Shown here piece by piece: positions 18,021 to 27,570 of a stretch of DNA of 64,000 nucleotides (its first letter is position 1; the number at the start of each line of letters is the position of its first letter). Position numbers and translations under genes: made by a program. The DNA is from Kosakonia sacchari. GTDB lineage: Bacteria; Pseudomonadota; Gammaproteobacteria; Enterobacterales; Enterobacteriaceae. The stretch is from positions 62,001 to 126,000 of the forward strand of contig FOAY01000003.1 of assembly GCA_900109485.1 (NCBI GenBank). The letters run 5' to 3'. The notes beneath the pieces were generated by a model. That model did not search any database. It had not been told where the DNA came from and worked only from the letters and a program-made list of their open reading frames with translations.

Positions 18021-18467
18021 TTATTTCGCGTCGTGCGCGTGTTCATCTTCGCGGCAGTCACCCTCGGCGCAGTGGCCGTACAGGTAAAGACTGTGGTTCG
18101 TCAGGCGAATGCCGTGTTTGGCGGCGATTTCACGCTGGCGCGCTTCGATGGAATCATCACTGAATTCGATCACTTTGCCGCAGTCGAGGCAAATCAGGTG
18201 ATCGTGGTGATGCTGCTGAGTCAGTTCAAAAACGGATTTCCCGCCTTCGAAGTTATGACGGGTCACAATGCCGGCGTCATCAAACTGGTTCAGTACACGG
18301 TATACTGTCGCCAGCCCGATCTCTTCGCCCATGTCGATCAGTCGTTTATATAAATCTTCCGCACTGACATGATGGTTATCCGGTTCCTGAAGCACCTCCA
18401 GGATTTTTAACCGAGGAAGCGTGACTTTCAGGCCAGCCTTCTTTAATGCGGTATTGTTGTCAGTCAT
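18021..18467 (-). CDS. fur: Ferric uptake regulator Fur
   Basis: 148-residue iron-sensing repressor, the same length as E. coli Fur. The winged-helix DNA-binding domain (about 1-82) starts MTDNNTALKKAGLKVTLPR; the dimerisation and metal domain has the HHHDH cluster (about 86-90), the CLDCGK zinc pair (about 93-96) and a C-terminal CAEGDC and histidine-rich tail. Its start overlaps the end of the leader ORF uof, so its translation is probably coupled to uof. A Fur-box-like palindrome lies at 18532-18550. Confidence 0.97.
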   Translation of the reverse strand: MTDNNTALKKAGLKVTLPRLKILEVLQEPDNHHVSAEDLYKRLIDMGEEIGLATVYRVLNQFDDAGIVTRHNFEGGKSVFELTQQHHHDHLICLDCGKVIEFSDDSIEARQREIAAKHGIRLTNHSLYLYGHCAEGDCREDEHAHDAK

Positions 18468-18546
18468 GCGGAATCTGTCCTGTTGCTATACGATTCACTT
18501 CCTCAATGGAAGTTAGAAGGAATGCACCTGGGATAATGCGTCTCAT
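18460..18546 (-). CDS. uof: Leader peptide Uof upstream of fur
   Basis: 28-codon ORF starting MRRIIPG and ending GQIPHD, with its TGA stop overlapping the third codon of fur in another frame. E. coli Uof is also 28 codons and shares the MxRII start and VNR..TGQIPHD end. In E. coli uof is translated and coupled to fur, and the iron-responsive sRNA RyhB pairs at uof to lower Fur. The conserved ends with a variable middle support it being translated here too. It is below the usual size cut-off of gene finders. Confidence 0.8.
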   Translation of the reverse strand: MRRIIPGAFLLTSIEEVNRIATGQIPHD

Positions 18547-18550
18547 TATA
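18532..18550. promoter_or_regulatory. Fur-box-like palindrome at the uof start
   Basis: The minus strand reads TATAATGAGACGCATTATC, matching the 19-bp Fur consensus at 15 positions. It includes a perfect -10-like TATAAT that overlaps the uof ATG. This suggests iron-dependent autoregulation of fur; transcripts covering uof must begin further upstream (18551-18756 has no gene). Confidence 0.55.
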
Positions 18551-18756
18551 GAACTGCCATGGCTAAATGAAAACTGCAAGTCCTCAAGTAAAGTAAGCTT
18601 TTAAAACGTGGTGTCACCAGCAACTCCTGTGCTTCATAACACCACTTTAGCAGGGCTTATTGTACAGCGATGGAGAAAAAAGTTAAAAATTTGTAGCAAT
18701 TATTTCCATTGCTTTTACCTATTAATACCACGTAACCCACAGATTACGCCGTAAAA

Positions 18757-19287
18757 TCAGGCGTTGATGATGTCATCAAGATGTAACTCTTCGCGAACTT
18801 GCTTAACCCATTTTTGTACACGTTCTGCGGTCATTTCTGGCTGACGATCTTCGTCAATCGCCAGACCAACGAAATGGTCATCATCCACCAGCCCTTTAGA
18901 GGCTTCGAAATGGTAGCCTGCAGTCGGCCAGTGGCCCACGATGGTCGCGCCGCGCGGCTCAATAATATCGCGGATCGTACCCAGCGCATCACAGAAATAT
19001 TCTGCATAGTCTTCCTGATCGCCGCAGCCAAACAGCGCAACTAACTTACCATTAAAATCAATGTCTTCCAGCGTCGGGAAGAAATCATCCCAGTCGCACT
19101 GCGCTTCGCCATAATACCAGGTCGGAATGCCGAGCAGCAGAATGTCATATCCTTCGATATCTTCTTTGCTGCTCTTGGCAATGTCATGTACGTCGGCAAC
19201 GTCCTTACCAAGCTGACTCTGAATCATTTTCGCAATATTTTCGGTGTTGCCGGTGTCGCTGCCGAAGAAAATACCTGTAATTGCCAT
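18757..19287 (-). CDS. fldA: Flavodoxin I
   Basis: 176-residue long-chain flavodoxin, a cytoplasmic FMN electron carrier that activates radical-SAM and methionine synthase systems. The FMN phosphate loop [12 protein letters not shown] is at residues 9-20, the first isoalloxazine contact [15 protein letters not shown] at about 55-69 and the second contact loop [13 protein letters not shown] at about 88-100. The ATG at 19287 gives the family start [13 protein letters not shown] behind GAGGT; an in-frame extension to 19413 is rejected. It lies upstream of uof-fur on the same strand. Confidence 0.97.
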   Translation of the reverse strand: MAITGIFFGSDTGNTENIAKMIQSQLGKDVADVHDIAKSSKEDIEGYDILLLGIPTWYYGEAQCDWDDFFPTLEDIDFNGKLVALFGCGDQEDYAEYFCDALGTIRDIIEPRGATIVGHWPTAGYHFEASKGLVDDDHFVGLAIDEDRQPEMTAERVQKWVKQVREELHLDDIINA

Positions 19288-19450
19288 GAGTAAAATAACC
19301 TCTTGAAACCTAATGAATATGATGGTGGCGCTTTGCCCACAGATAAGGGCAATCATAGCAGAACAGAGAAGCGCGCGAAAACAGCTATCGCCGCAGAGTG
19401 CACTGTATGACACATGAAAACGTGAAAATAAGAGAGGTGATTCGAAGTAA

Positions 19451-19735
19451 TTACTTTCCGCGCAATGCGCTCAGCTGTGCCAGCAGCATCTCTTCGATAA
19501 GTTCGCTGCGGCTCATGTCACGCGCATCGGCAAGTTCGTTTAACGCATCAACGGCTTCCACGTTCAGTTTTAGTTCGACGCGTTTAAGCCCACGAACTTT
19601 ATCGCGTTTTAATTGATTGCGTTTGTTGATGCGTAACTGTTCATCACGCGAGAGCGGATTCGTCTTCGGCCGTCCCGGGCGACGCTCATTCGCGAACAGA
19701 TCCAGGGTTGTACGGTCCGTTTGTTCTTTAGCCAT
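19451..19735 (-). CDS. ybfE: LexA-regulated-type small protein YbfE
   Basis: 94-residue protein close to E. coli YbfE. The conserved core runs from [14 protein letters not shown] through [18 protein letters not shown] to a C-terminal segment ([31 protein letters not shown]) that looks like a ribbon-helix-helix fold, implying DNA binding. The AT-hook-like RRPGRPK supports that. The start is set at 19735 because similarity begins at MAKEQT; the frame is open to 19801. E. coli ybfE is in the LexA regulon, but I see no convincing LexA box here. It lies upstream of fldA on the same strand. Molecular role unknown. Confidence 0.88.
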   Translation of the reverse strand: MAKEQTDRTTLDLFANERRPGRPKTNPLSRDEQLRINKRNQLKRDKVRGLKRVELKLNVEAVDALNELADARDMSRSELIEEMLLAQLSALRGK

Positions 19736-19865
19736 GTTTAAGCATACTACGGGAAAGACAAGCAATCGGGCTGCCGCCCGGGCTGAATAGCGCGCCATCA
19801 TACATCAGCATAACGGGCGCGCCAACGGGCGGACGCGTTCTGGCGACTGGTCGCCGCCTTTTTAA

Positions 19866-20639
19866 TCAGTTTGACTTTTCAGCGAGATAACGACTAATTG
19901 CCCGCATCACCGCTTCAGGTTTTTCCGCATGCACCCAGTGACCGGCACCAGCAATCACATGCGCGCGCGCCTGCGGGAACTGTTCAAGCAAAGCGCTCCG
20001 GTACTGCTCCGTAACGTAAGGGGAGTTGCCGCCGCAGACAAACAGTGCCGGATGAGGCCATGCGGGAATGGTTTCCCAGCCGACAATATGCGGATATTGC
20101 TCCCACAACACCGGCACATTGAAACGCCATACACCGTCAACAAACGACTTCAGCAGAAACTGGATCACGCCTTCTTCTTTTACATGCTCGCGCATTAGCG
20201 AAGCCGCTTGCTGGCGCGTAGTGACCTGCGCGTCAGTGACCGCATTGATCGCGGCAAATATCTCGTCATGACGGCGAACGTGGTAATCGACCGGTGCAAT
20301 ATCAATCGCCACCAGCTTTTCTACGCGTTCCGGAGCCAGCGCCGACAGCGCCATCACGGCTTTACCGCCCATTGAGTGACCAATAAAGATAGCTTTGTCG
20401 ATGTGATGGTCATCCAGCGTATCCAGCAGATCCTGCGCCATTGCCGGGTAGTTCATCTCGTCGGAGCGGGGAGAAAGACCGTGGTTGCGCATATCAACCT
20501 GCACCACGTCGTACTCCTGCACCAGTTCGCGGGCCAGTACGCCGAGGTTATCAAGGCTACCAAACAGTCCGTGGACAAGGACGACCGGAGAATTGTTGTG
20601 CGGATGTTGTGCAGATTGCGCTCGCGTGTTCAATTTCAT
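19866..20639 (-). CDS. ybfF: Esterase YbfF (alpha/beta hydrolase)
   Basis: 257-residue alpha/beta-hydrolase close to E. coli YbfF, which hydrolyses acyl-CoA and short esters in vitro. VLVHGLFGS (oxyanion region, about 20-28), the nucleophile elbow GHSMGG (Ser about 89) and the C-terminal catalytic His in GAGHWVHAEKP (about 235) are present, with no signal peptide. The ATG at 20639 yields MKLNTRAQ as in E. coli. It is divergent from seqA across 182 bp that hold the promoters of both. Confidence 0.93.
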   Translation of the reverse strand: MKLNTRAQSAQHPHNNSPVVLVHGLFGSLDNLGVLARELVQEYDVVQVDMRNHGLSPRSDEMNYPAMAQDLLDTLDDHHIDKAIFIGHSMGGKAVMALSALAPERVEKLVAIDIAPVDYHVRRHDEIFAAINAVTDAQVTTRQQAASLMREHVKEEGVIQFLLKSFVDGVWRFNVPVLWEQYPHIVGWETIPAWPHPALFVCGGNSPYVTEQYRSALLEQFPQARAHVIAGAGHWVHAEKPEAVMRAISRYLAEKSN

Positions 20640-20821
20640 AGGAAAGTTCTTTTTTTCACTCTGGCAGGTTAGGTTATTATGGTGAACATTCTGCCGCCCG
20701 GCTGCAAGGTTAAGAATTACTCTTACTTTTGCCGCCATCCTGGTTTGACGCTATCCGCTGTTGAGATTTCACTTTATAATCCCAACACTTGTATTCAGAT
20801 TAGATATAGCACTGGATTAAG

Positions 20822-21376
20822 ATGAAAACGATCGAAGTTGATGATGAGCTCTACAGTTATATTGCCAGCCACACTAAGCATATCGGCGAGAGCGCATCCG
20901 ACATTTTACGGCGCATGTTGAAATTTTCCGCCGTATCACCGGCACAGCCTGCCGCTTCTCTTGCACCGGTAAAAGAGCCGCGTACCGCCGTTGCTGTCGA
21001 AGGCATCAAACCGGCTAATACCGCAAAAGATAAAGTCCGCGCTGTGCGTGAGCTGCTCCTCTCTGATGAATATGCCGAGCAGAAAAAGGCCGTCAATCGT
21101 TTCCTGATGGTGCTGTCTACCCTCTATTCACTCGACGACAAAGGCTTTACGGAATCCACTGAATCACTGCACGGGCGCACAAGAGTATACTTTGCCGTCA
21201 ATGAGCAAACCCTGTTGCAGAACGGCAACCAGACTAAACCGAAGCAGGTGCCGAACACCCCTTACTGGGTCATCACCAACACCAATACGGGCCGTAAATG
21301 CAGCATGATTGAGCACATCATGCAGTCAATGCAGTTCCCGGCGGAATTGATTGAAAAAGTTTGCGGCACAATTTAA
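20822..21376 (+). CDS. seqA: Negative modulator of replication initiation SeqA
   Basis: 184-residue protein that binds clusters of hemimethylated GATC behind the replication fork and sequesters oriC. The N-terminal oligomerisation region (MKTIEVDDELYSYIASHTKHIG, 1-about 35) and C-terminal DNA-binding domain (about 70-184, including NGNQTKPKQVPNTPYWVITNTNTGRK region) match E. coli SeqA (181 residues), with a slightly longer Ala/Pro linker (about 40-62). It lies 24 bp upstream of pgm and is co-transcribed with it, as in E. coli. Confidence 0.97.
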   Translation: MKTIEVDDELYSYIASHTKHIGESASDILRRMLKFSAVSPAQPAASLAPVKEPRTAVAVEGIKPANTAKDKVRAVRELLLSDEYAEQKKAVNRFLMVLSTLYSLDDKGFTESTESLHGRTRVYFAVNEQTLLQNGNQTKPKQVPNTPYWVITNTNTGRKCSMIEHIMQSMQFPAELIEKVCGTI

Positions 21377-21400
21377 TCCTTGCATTGAAAGGACCAGGCA

Positions 21401-23041
21401 ATGGCTAACCACCCGCGTGCGGGTCAACCTGCACAACAGGGCGACTTGATTAACGTCGCCCAGCTTACTGCGCAGTACTATGTGTTGAAACCTGAAGTCG
21501 GTAATTCAGAACATGCGGTGAAATTTGGCACTTCTGGCCACCGTGGCAGTGCCCATCGCCACAGCTTCAACGAGCCGCACATTCTGGCCATCGCTCAGGC
21601 GATTGCCGAAGAGCGTGCAAAAAACGGGATTACCGGGCCGTGCTATGTGGGTAAAGATACTCATGCGCTGTCTGAACCGGCGTTTATCTCCGTGCTGGAA
21701 GTGCTGACAGCAAACGGTGTGGATGTGATCGTGCAGGAAAATAACGGCTTCACGCCGACGCCTGCCATCTCAAACGCCATTCTGGTACACAACAAAAACG
21801 GCGGCGCGCAGGCGGACGGTATCGTTATCACCCCGTCGCATAACCCACCAGAAGATGGCGGGATCAAGTACAACCCGCCTAACGGCGGCCCGGCGGATAC
21901 CAACGTTACCAAAGTGGTCGAAGACCGCGCTAATGCGCTGTTGGCTGATGGCCTGAAAGGCGTGAAACGCCTTACGCTGGATGCAGCGCTGGCCTCCGGT
22001 CATGTAACAGAAAAAGATCTGGTGCAGCCCTTTATTGAAGGGCTGGCGGACATCGTCGATATGGCGGCAATCCAGAAAGCGGGCCTGAAACTGGGTGTCG
22101 ATCCGCTGGGCGGCTCCGGTATTGAATACTGGAAACGCATCGCGGAGTACTACAAGCTGGATCTGAGCATTGTTAACGATCAGGTCGATCAGACCTTCCG
22201 CTTTATGCACCTGGATAAAGACGGCGCGATCCGTATGGATTGCTCCTCCGAATGTGCGATGGCGGGTCTGTTGGCGCTGCGCGACAAGTTCGATCTGGCG
22301 TTTGCTAACGATCCGGACTACGACCGTCACGGCATCGTTACCCCGGCCGGGCTGATGAACCCGAACCACTACCTGGCGGTTGCTATCAACTACCTGTTCC
22401 AGCACCGTCCGCAGTGGGGCAAAGATGTCGCCGTCGGTAAAACGCTGGTCTCTTCAGCGATGATCGATCGCGTGGTGAACGACCTTGGCCGTAAGCTGGT
22501 GGAAGTGCCGGTGGGTTTCAAATGGTTTGTTGATGGTCTGCATGACGGCAGCTTCGGCTTTGGCGGTGAAGAGAGCGCGGGCGCATCCTTCCTGCGTTTC
22601 GACGGTACGCCGTGGTCAACGGATAAAGACGGCATCATCATGTGTCTGCTGGCGGCTGAGATTACTGCCGTGACCGGGAAAAACCCGCAGCAGCATTACG
22701 ATGAGCTGGCGGCACGCTTCGGCGCGCCGAGCTACAACCGTTTGCAGGCTTCTGCCTCCTCCGCGCAGAAAGCCGCGCTGTCCAAACTCTCTCCGGAAAT
22801 GGTAAGTGCCAGCACGCTGGCAGGCGACCCGATCACCGCGCGTCTGACTGCCGCTCCGGGCAATGGCGCATCGATTGGCGGCCTGAAAGTGATGACCGAC
22901 AACGGCTGGTTCGCCGCGCGTCCGTCAGGTACTGAAGACGCCTACAAAATCTACTGCGAAAGTTTCCTCGGTGATGAACACCGTAAACTGATCGAAAAAG
23001 AAGCCGTAGAGATTGTCAGCGAAGTGCTGAAAAACGCGTAA
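21401..23041 (+). CDS. pgm: Phosphoglucomutase
   Basis: 546-residue alpha-D-phosphohexomutase that interconverts glucose-1- and glucose-6-phosphate for UDP-glucose, glycogen, trehalose and envelope sugar synthesis. Motifs in order are FGTSGHRGS (about 44), the phosphoserine loop [12 protein letters not shown] (about 142), the metal loop NDPDYDRHG (about 305), the sugar-binding GGEESAGAS (about 390) and the phosphate-binding [10 protein letters not shown] (about 507). Second gene of seqA-pgm. Ends at a terminator. Confidence 0.97.
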   Translation: MANHPRAGQPAQQGDLINVAQLTAQYYVLKPEVGNSEHAVKFGTSGHRGSAHRHSFNEPHILAIAQAIAEERAKNGITGPCYVGKDTHALSEPAFISVLEVLTANGVDVIVQENNGFTPTPAISNAILVHNKNGGAQADGIVITPSHNPPEDGGIKYNPPNGGPADTNVTKVVEDRANALLADGLKGVKRLTLDAALASGHVTEKDLVQPFIEGLADIVDMAAIQKAGLKLGVDPLGGSGIEYWKRIAEYYKLDLSIVNDQVDQTFRFMHLDKDGAIRMDCSSECAMAGLLALRDKFDLAFANDPDYDRHGIVTPAGLMNPNHYLAVAINYLFQHRPQWGKDVAVGKTLVSSAMIDRVVNDLGRKLVEVPVGFKWFVDGLHDGSFGFGGEESAGASFLRFDGTPWSTDKDGIIMCLLAAEITAVTGKNPQQHYDELAARFGAPSYNRLQASASSAQKAALSKLSPEMVSASTLAGDPITARLTAAPGNGASIGGLKVMTDNGWFAARPSGTEDAYKIYCESFLGDEHRKLIEKEAVEIVSEVLKNA

Positions 23042-23045
23042 TAAA

Positions 23046-23072
23046 AAGGCTCCTTTGGGAGCCTTAATTTTT
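23046..23072 (+). terminator. Terminator of seqA-pgm
   Basis: AAGGCTCC and GGAGCCTT form an 8-bp stem around TTTG, followed by AATTTTT. Confidence 0.85.
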
Positions 23073-23107
23073 GGACCGTACTTATCTTATTCGGCCTGCC
23101 AGAAGCG

Positions 23108-23142
23108 TGTAGGCCGGATAAGGCATCGCCGCCATCCGGCGA
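23108..23142 (-). repeat. REP (repetitive extragenic palindromic) element
   Basis: The minus strand reads GCCGGATGGCGGC then ATGCCTTATCCGGCCTAC, the classic enterobacterial REP layout of a GCCGGAT...ATCCGGC hairpin with a GCCTAC tail. It lies between the convergent pgm and the EamA permease gene. Confidence 0.85.
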
Positions 23143-23154
23143 TTGGGCGCAAAC

Positions 23155-23586
23155 TCACCCCAGCGCCACCATCAGCGCACCAGCAGTAATTAGCGCCACG
23201 CCCGCTGCCGCGACCAGCGAGACTTTCTCGCCAAACAGGATCACGGCCAGGATCACGGCAAACACCACGCTCAGCTTATCGATAGGAGCAACCCGCGACA
23301 CGTTGCCGCTTTTTATCGCCATAAAATAGAACAGCCACGACAGCGCGCCCGCGACGCCGCTCAGCACCACAAACAGCAGCGCTTTTTTATCGGCCAGCAC
23401 GGTAGAGACCAGCGACAATTTGCCCTGCACCACGACCACACCGACCAGAAATACGGCCATTACCACCGCACGGATCGCCGTGGCAGTATTGGCGTCGAGA
23501 TGTTGCAAACCGATCTTGCCGAAAATAGCCACCAGCGCAGCGGTGACCGCCGATAACAATGCATAAATTAGCCAGGCGCTCATCAT
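23155..23586 (-). CDS. EamA/DMT-family small permease
   Basis: 143-residue, very hydrophobic protein with four to five predicted helices (about 4-22, 36-53, 69-90, 97-118, 122-142). The pattern, including SWLFYFMAIKSGNVSRVAPIDKLSVVFAV, is that of the single-EamA-domain drug/metabolite transporter proteins, which probably work as dimers. The substrate cannot be told from the sequence. It starts with two tandem ATGs, so the first residue is uncertain. It sits 30 bp downstream of kdpE on the same strand, where E. coli has ybfG/speF-potE, and may be read through from the kdp operon. Confidence 0.82.
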   Translation of the reverse strand: MMSAWLIYALLSAVTAALVAIFGKIGLQHLDANTATAIRAVVMAVFLVGVVVVQGKLSLVSTVLADKKALLFVVLSGVAGALSWLFYFMAIKSGNVSRVAPIDKLSVVFAVILAVILFGEKVSLVAAAGVALITAGALMVALG

Positions 23587-23616
23587 TACCCTCCCAAAAA
23601 ACAGCAGGATACGCCT

Positions 23617-24294
23617 TCAAAGCATAAACCGGTAGCCAATCCCTGTTTCAGTAAGTAAATGGCGAGGGCGGGCAGGATCGGCTTCAAGTTTCTGGCGCAG
23701 ATGGCCCATATAGATGCGCAGGTAGTGGCTATGCTCGATGGCATTCGGCCCCCAGACCTGGCTTAGCAGTTGTCGCTGGGTTAACACTTTGCCGTGATTG
23801 TTAAGCAGCACGGCCAGCAGACGAAATTCAATGGGCGTCAGATGGATCTCTTCCTCACCGCGCTGGATGCGGCGGTTAGCCAGATCGACGCGAATATCGG
23901 CAAAGCTCACCACCGGTTCGCCGGGGGTTGTGGCCGCATGACGGCGCAGGGCAACGCGCAGGCGGGCCTGCAACTCGCCAATACCAAACGGTTTGCTGAG
24001 GTAATCGTCGGCGCCGGCATCAAGAGCCGCAATTTTGTCGCTCTCTTCTGCACGCGCCGAAAGGACAATCACTGGCATCTGGCTCCACTGGCGCAAATCG
24101 CGGATAAAGTCCAGACCGTCGCCATCCGGCAGCCCCAAATCGAGGATCACCAGATCGGGTTTGCGGGTAGCGGCTTCAATCAGGCCGCGCTGTAAAGTCT
24201 CCGCTTCATGGACGCGCAGCCCCTCAGCTTCCAGCGCGGTACGCAGAAATCGGCGAATAGCTTGTTCATCTTCGACAATCAGAACGTTGATCAC
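23617..24294 (-). CDS. kdpE: KdpE response regulator
   Basis: 225-residue OmpR/PhoB-type response regulator that activates kdpFABC at low potassium or high salt. The receiver domain (1-about 115) has acidic residues VEDEQ (8-10), phosphoacceptor Asp52 in VILDLGLPDGDG, Thr/Ser switch VLSARAEE and Lys in LSKPFG. The winged-helix effector (about 130-225) includes LTPIEFRLLAVLL. It starts with GTG and overlaps the kdpD stop by 4 bases (GTGA), so the two are translationally coupled. Confidence 0.97.
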   Translation of the reverse strand: MINVLIVEDEQAIRRFLRTALEAEGLRVHEAETLQRGLIEAATRKPDLVILDLGLPDGDGLDFIRDLRQWSQMPVIVLSARAEESDKIAALDAGADDYLSKPFGIGELQARLRVALRRHAATTPGEPVVSFADIRVDLANRRIQRGEEEIHLTPIEFRLLAVLLNNHGKVLTQRQLLSQVWGPNAIEHSHYLRIYMGHLRQKLEADPARPRHLLTETGIGYRFML

Positions 24295-26978
24295 AGATCC
24301 TCAGATAATTCATCCAGTTGCGGCGGTGTCTCACGTGGAAGTGTAACACAAAACAGCGCGCCCCCTTGTGGGCGATTGCGGGCACTAATGGTGCCGCCAT
24401 GAACCTCAACAATCGCCTGGCAAATCGCCAGCCCAAGACCGACGCCAGGAATCGCTGATTCCTTGGTTCCTCGCGCGAACTTATCAAAAATGGCCTGCTC
24501 CTGTCCTGCCGGAATACCTGGCCCGTTATCCCACACATCCAGCATCAACTGTTGCGGCGTATCATGGGCGGTAATGCCGATCTCCGCCCGCGGTCCTGCG
24601 TATTTCACCGCATTTTCCAGCAGATTGATCAGCACACGTTCAAATAATGGGCCATCAACATGTACCAGCATTAATGGGTCGGGTAGGGCGAGGTTGATAT
24701 GACGGCCGCCAAGCCCAGGCTCCAGCGTTCTGAGCGCGCTACCGACCACCTCTTCCAGCGTTAACCACTCTTTTTTAAGATTAAAACCACCGGACTGAAT
24801 ACGCGCCATATCCAGCAGATTATTCACCAGCCGCGTGGTATTCAGCACATGCTGACGGATCTCGTTGGCCTGCGGCGCATGCGAGGAGCCTTCACTTGCC
24901 AGATCGAGCGTCAGGATCTCCGCCTGGCCAAACAGCACGGTCAGCGGCGTGCGCAGATCGTGGGAGAGCGCGGCCAGCAAAGAGTTACGAATACTTTCCC
25001 GCTCGCTGGCGAGGCGAGCCTGTTCTTCGCTGGTGGCTAACGCCTGGCGTTCAAGCGCACTGGCAACCAGCAGAGTGAAGGTTTCCAGCAGGCGTTGCTG
25101 TTCCGGGATCATCAACTGGCGCAAGTTGGCCGGTTCCACAATCAATAACCCATGGGTTTTTTGGTCGCTTTTAAGCGGCAAAATTTGATACGGCACGCCG
25201 GGCAGGGTGTCGGTTCCCGCTCCGGCTGGCTGGCCTTTATCAAAACTCCAGCGGGCAATCGCATCATCCCAGGGCGTCATGCCATGGGTTTGCGTCACCG
25301 CTTTCAACTGCCCGTGGCTGCCCGGCAGTAACAATTTGCTGCGGGCATCAAAGGTAGACTGGATAAACCTTTCGCTGGTGACGGCTATATCCTTGTTATT
25401 ACGCCCGACCGCCAGCGCTTTCGACATCTCATAAAGATGGCGGGTGCGCTGCTCGCGATAACGCGCCACGCGCGCCTGATAACGCACCCCGGCAGTGAGA
25501 TTGCCAATCACCAAACCGACGGTCAGCATCACGCCAAAGGTCAGCAGATATTGCACATCGGAAACGGCCAGCGTGCCGCGCGGAGCGATAAAAAAGAGAT
25601 CGAAACTGAGGACGTTAATCACCGTGGCGAACGCGGATGGCCAACGCCCATAAAACAGCGCTATCAGCACCACGCCGAGCAGGTAGATCATCACCAGGTT
25701 GGCGGCATCGAAAGCCGTTAGCCAATGCGCGGCGATCAGGGTGATTGCCGCGCAAAGGGCGAGGGCGACGGCACAACCTTTTAACTGTACCCGCCAGCGC
25801 TCAATAAACGGGCGTGTATCTCCGGCGCGAGAGGGCAATGCAACCGGAGCGTCGTCCAGCGCGATGATCACCAGGTCGAGATCCGGCGCGCGGCGCGCCA
25901 GCTTATCGGCAAACGATTCCGGGTTCCACCAGCGGTGCTTATTGCGTCGGCCAATAATAATTTTGCCGAGGTTATGCTCACGGGCGTAACGCAGAATCGC
26001 CTTATCTTCCGCCGGATCGGAAAGCGTGGCCGTTTCGGCCCCCAGTTCCTGCGCAAGGTGCAGGGCGCTTAAAATCGCCCGCCGTTGCGGTTCCGGCAAT
26101 TTATGTAGCGACGGTGTTTCGACATACACCGCATGCCAGACGCTGCCCAGTTTGGCCGCCAGCCGCGCCGCCGTGCGGATCAACTTCTCATTGCCCGCGC
26201 CATGCCCGACGCAGAGCAGAATGGCATCACGCGTATGCCAGACTTTCTCTTCACCCTGGCGATCGCGCCAGGCGCGCATCTGATCGTCCACGCGGTCGGC
26301 GGTGCGGCGCAGCGCCAGTTCGCGCAGGGCAATCAGATTGCCTTTACGGAAGAAGTGTTCGATGGCGCGCTCGGCCTGGCCGCCGATATAGACTTTGCCT
26401 TCGTGCAGGCGCTGGCGGAGATCGTCCGGCGGCAAATCCACCAGTACGACCTCATCTGCGTTGTCGAAAAAAGGATCCGGCACGGTTTCACGTACCTGGA
26501 TACCGGTCACGCCGCTGACCACATCGTTGAGGCTTTCCAGATGCTGGACGTTGACGGTTGTAAAGACATTAATACCCGCTTCCAGCAGCTCTTCTACATC
26601 CTGCCAGCGTTTCGGATGGCGCGAGCCGGGCGCGTTACTGTGCGCCAGTTCGTCCATTAAAATGAGCGCTGGACGGCGCGCAAGGGCGTCGTCCAGCGAA
26701 AACTCCTGAATCAGTCGCCCGCGATGGGCGATACGGTGTGGCGGCAGGACTGCCAGCCCTTCCAGCAGCGCGGCGGTCTCTTTGCGCCCGTGGGTCTCCA
26801 CCACGCCAACGAGAATATCAAGCCCCTGCGCCCGCAGACGCTGCGCTTCTTGCAGCATAGCGAACGTTTTGCCCACACCGGCGCAGGCGCCGAAAAAGAC
26901 TTTCAACTTTCCCCGGTGCGCTGTGGCGGCGTGCTCCAGCAAGCGGTCGGGATTGGGGCGCAAGGGCTCGTCAGTCAT
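24291..26978 (-). CDS. kdpD: KdpD osmosensitive potassium-channel sensor histidine kinase
   Basis: 895-residue inner-membrane sensor kinase, one residue longer than in E. coli. The N-terminal KdpD domain has Walker A GACAGVGKTFAML (about 30) and Walker B LILMDELAHSNAPGSRHPKRW region (about 105); a USP-like domain follows (about 250-365), four helices (about 400-500), a GAF-like segment, then the kinase core with phosphorylated His in LSHDLRTPLT (about 673), NLLENAVKYA and VWDNGPGIP. The ATG is 3 bp after the kdpC stop. It phosphorylates KdpE. Confidence 0.97.
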   Translation of the reverse strand: MTDEPLRPNPDRLLEHAATAHRGKLKVFFGACAGVGKTFAMLQEAQRLRAQGLDILVGVVETHGRKETAALLEGLAVLPPHRIAHRGRLIQEFSLDDALARRPALILMDELAHSNAPGSRHPKRWQDVEELLEAGINVFTTVNVQHLESLNDVVSGVTGIQVRETVPDPFFDNADEVVLVDLPPDDLRQRLHEGKVYIGGQAERAIEHFFRKGNLIALRELALRRTADRVDDQMRAWRDRQGEEKVWHTRDAILLCVGHGAGNEKLIRTAARLAAKLGSVWHAVYVETPSLHKLPEPQRRAILSALHLAQELGAETATLSDPAEDKAILRYAREHNLGKIIIGRRNKHRWWNPESFADKLARRAPDLDLVIIALDDAPVALPSRAGDTRPFIERWRVQLKGCAVALALCAAITLIAAHWLTAFDAANLVMIYLLGVVLIALFYGRWPSAFATVINVLSFDLFFIAPRGTLAVSDVQYLLTFGVMLTVGLVIGNLTAGVRYQARVARYREQRTRHLYEMSKALAVGRNNKDIAVTSERFIQSTFDARSKLLLPGSHGQLKAVTQTHGMTPWDDAIARWSFDKGQPAGAGTDTLPGVPYQILPLKSDQKTHGLLIVEPANLRQLMIPEQQRLLETFTLLVASALERQALATSEEQARLASERESIRNSLLAALSHDLRTPLTVLFGQAEILTLDLASEGSSHAPQANEIRQHVLNTTRLVNNLLDMARIQSGGFNLKKEWLTLEEVVGSALRTLEPGLGGRHINLALPDPLMLVHVDGPLFERVLINLLENAVKYAGPRAEIGITAHDTPQQLMLDVWDNGPGIPAGQEQAIFDKFARGTKESAIPGVGLGLAICQAIVEVHGGTISARNRPQGGALFCVTLPRETPPQLDELSEDL

Positions 26979-26981
26979 GCT

Positions 26982-27557
26982 TTATTTATCCTTGAGCGCA
27001 TCCAGCGCCAGATTGAGTTCCACAATATTGACCACCGGCCGGCCGATATAGTTGACCAGCGGCGTGGTGGTATGTTCGGCCACCATTTTTTCCACTTCTG
27101 TCACGGGTAAGTGACGGGCTTGCGCCACGCGCGGGATCTGCCAGGCGGTGGCGGCCGGAGAAAGCTGGCCATCAAGGCCGCTCGCCGAGGCGGTAATCAA
27201 CTCCACCGGAACATGCGTATCCGCTTGTGGATTCTCGGCGCGCAGTTGCGCCACGCGCGCCGCCACTTCTTTATCCAGCTCCGGGTTACTGCCTGCCAGG
27301 TTGCTACCGCCGGACGCCATTGGATTATAAGGCGCATCGGCCGTGGCAGAAGGGCGACCGTGAAAATAAACCGGTGCGGTAAAGTCCTGACCCAGCAAGC
27401 GCGAACCGCGCACGGTATCGCCCTCACGGATCAGCGAACCGTTCGCCTGCGCGTTAAACCACCACTGCCCGAGCGCGGTGGTCACCAGCGGGTAGATCCC
27501 GCCGGTAATCAGGGTGAAGAGTATCAAAAGCAGAAATGCGGGACGGAATAAAGTCAT
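26982..27557 (-). CDS. kdpC: Potassium-transporting ATPase subunit KdpC
   Basis: 191-residue subunit with one N-terminal membrane helix (about 4-24, [20 protein letters not shown]) and a periplasmic body with the conserved [33 protein letters not shown] and TASASGLD motifs. It stabilises the KdpA-KdpB complex. The start is taken at 27557 behind GAGGT rather than 27584, which would place charged residues before the helix. It lies 13 bp after kdpB. Confidence 0.96.
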   Translation of the reverse strand: MTLFRPAFLLLILFTLITGGIYPLVTTALGQWWFNAQANGSLIREGDTVRGSRLLGQDFTAPVYFHGRPSATADAPYNPMASGGSNLAGSNPELDKEVAARVAQLRAENPQADTHVPVELITASASGLDGQLSPAATAWQIPRVAQARHLPVTEVEKMVAEHTTTPLVNYIGRPVVNIVELNLALDALKDK

Positions 27558-27570
27558 TTTTTTATACCTC

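Noticed and set aside
19736-19865. LexA box upstream of ybfE
   Set aside because: E. coli ybfE is in the LexA regulon, but no CTGT-N8-ACAG pattern is visible here.
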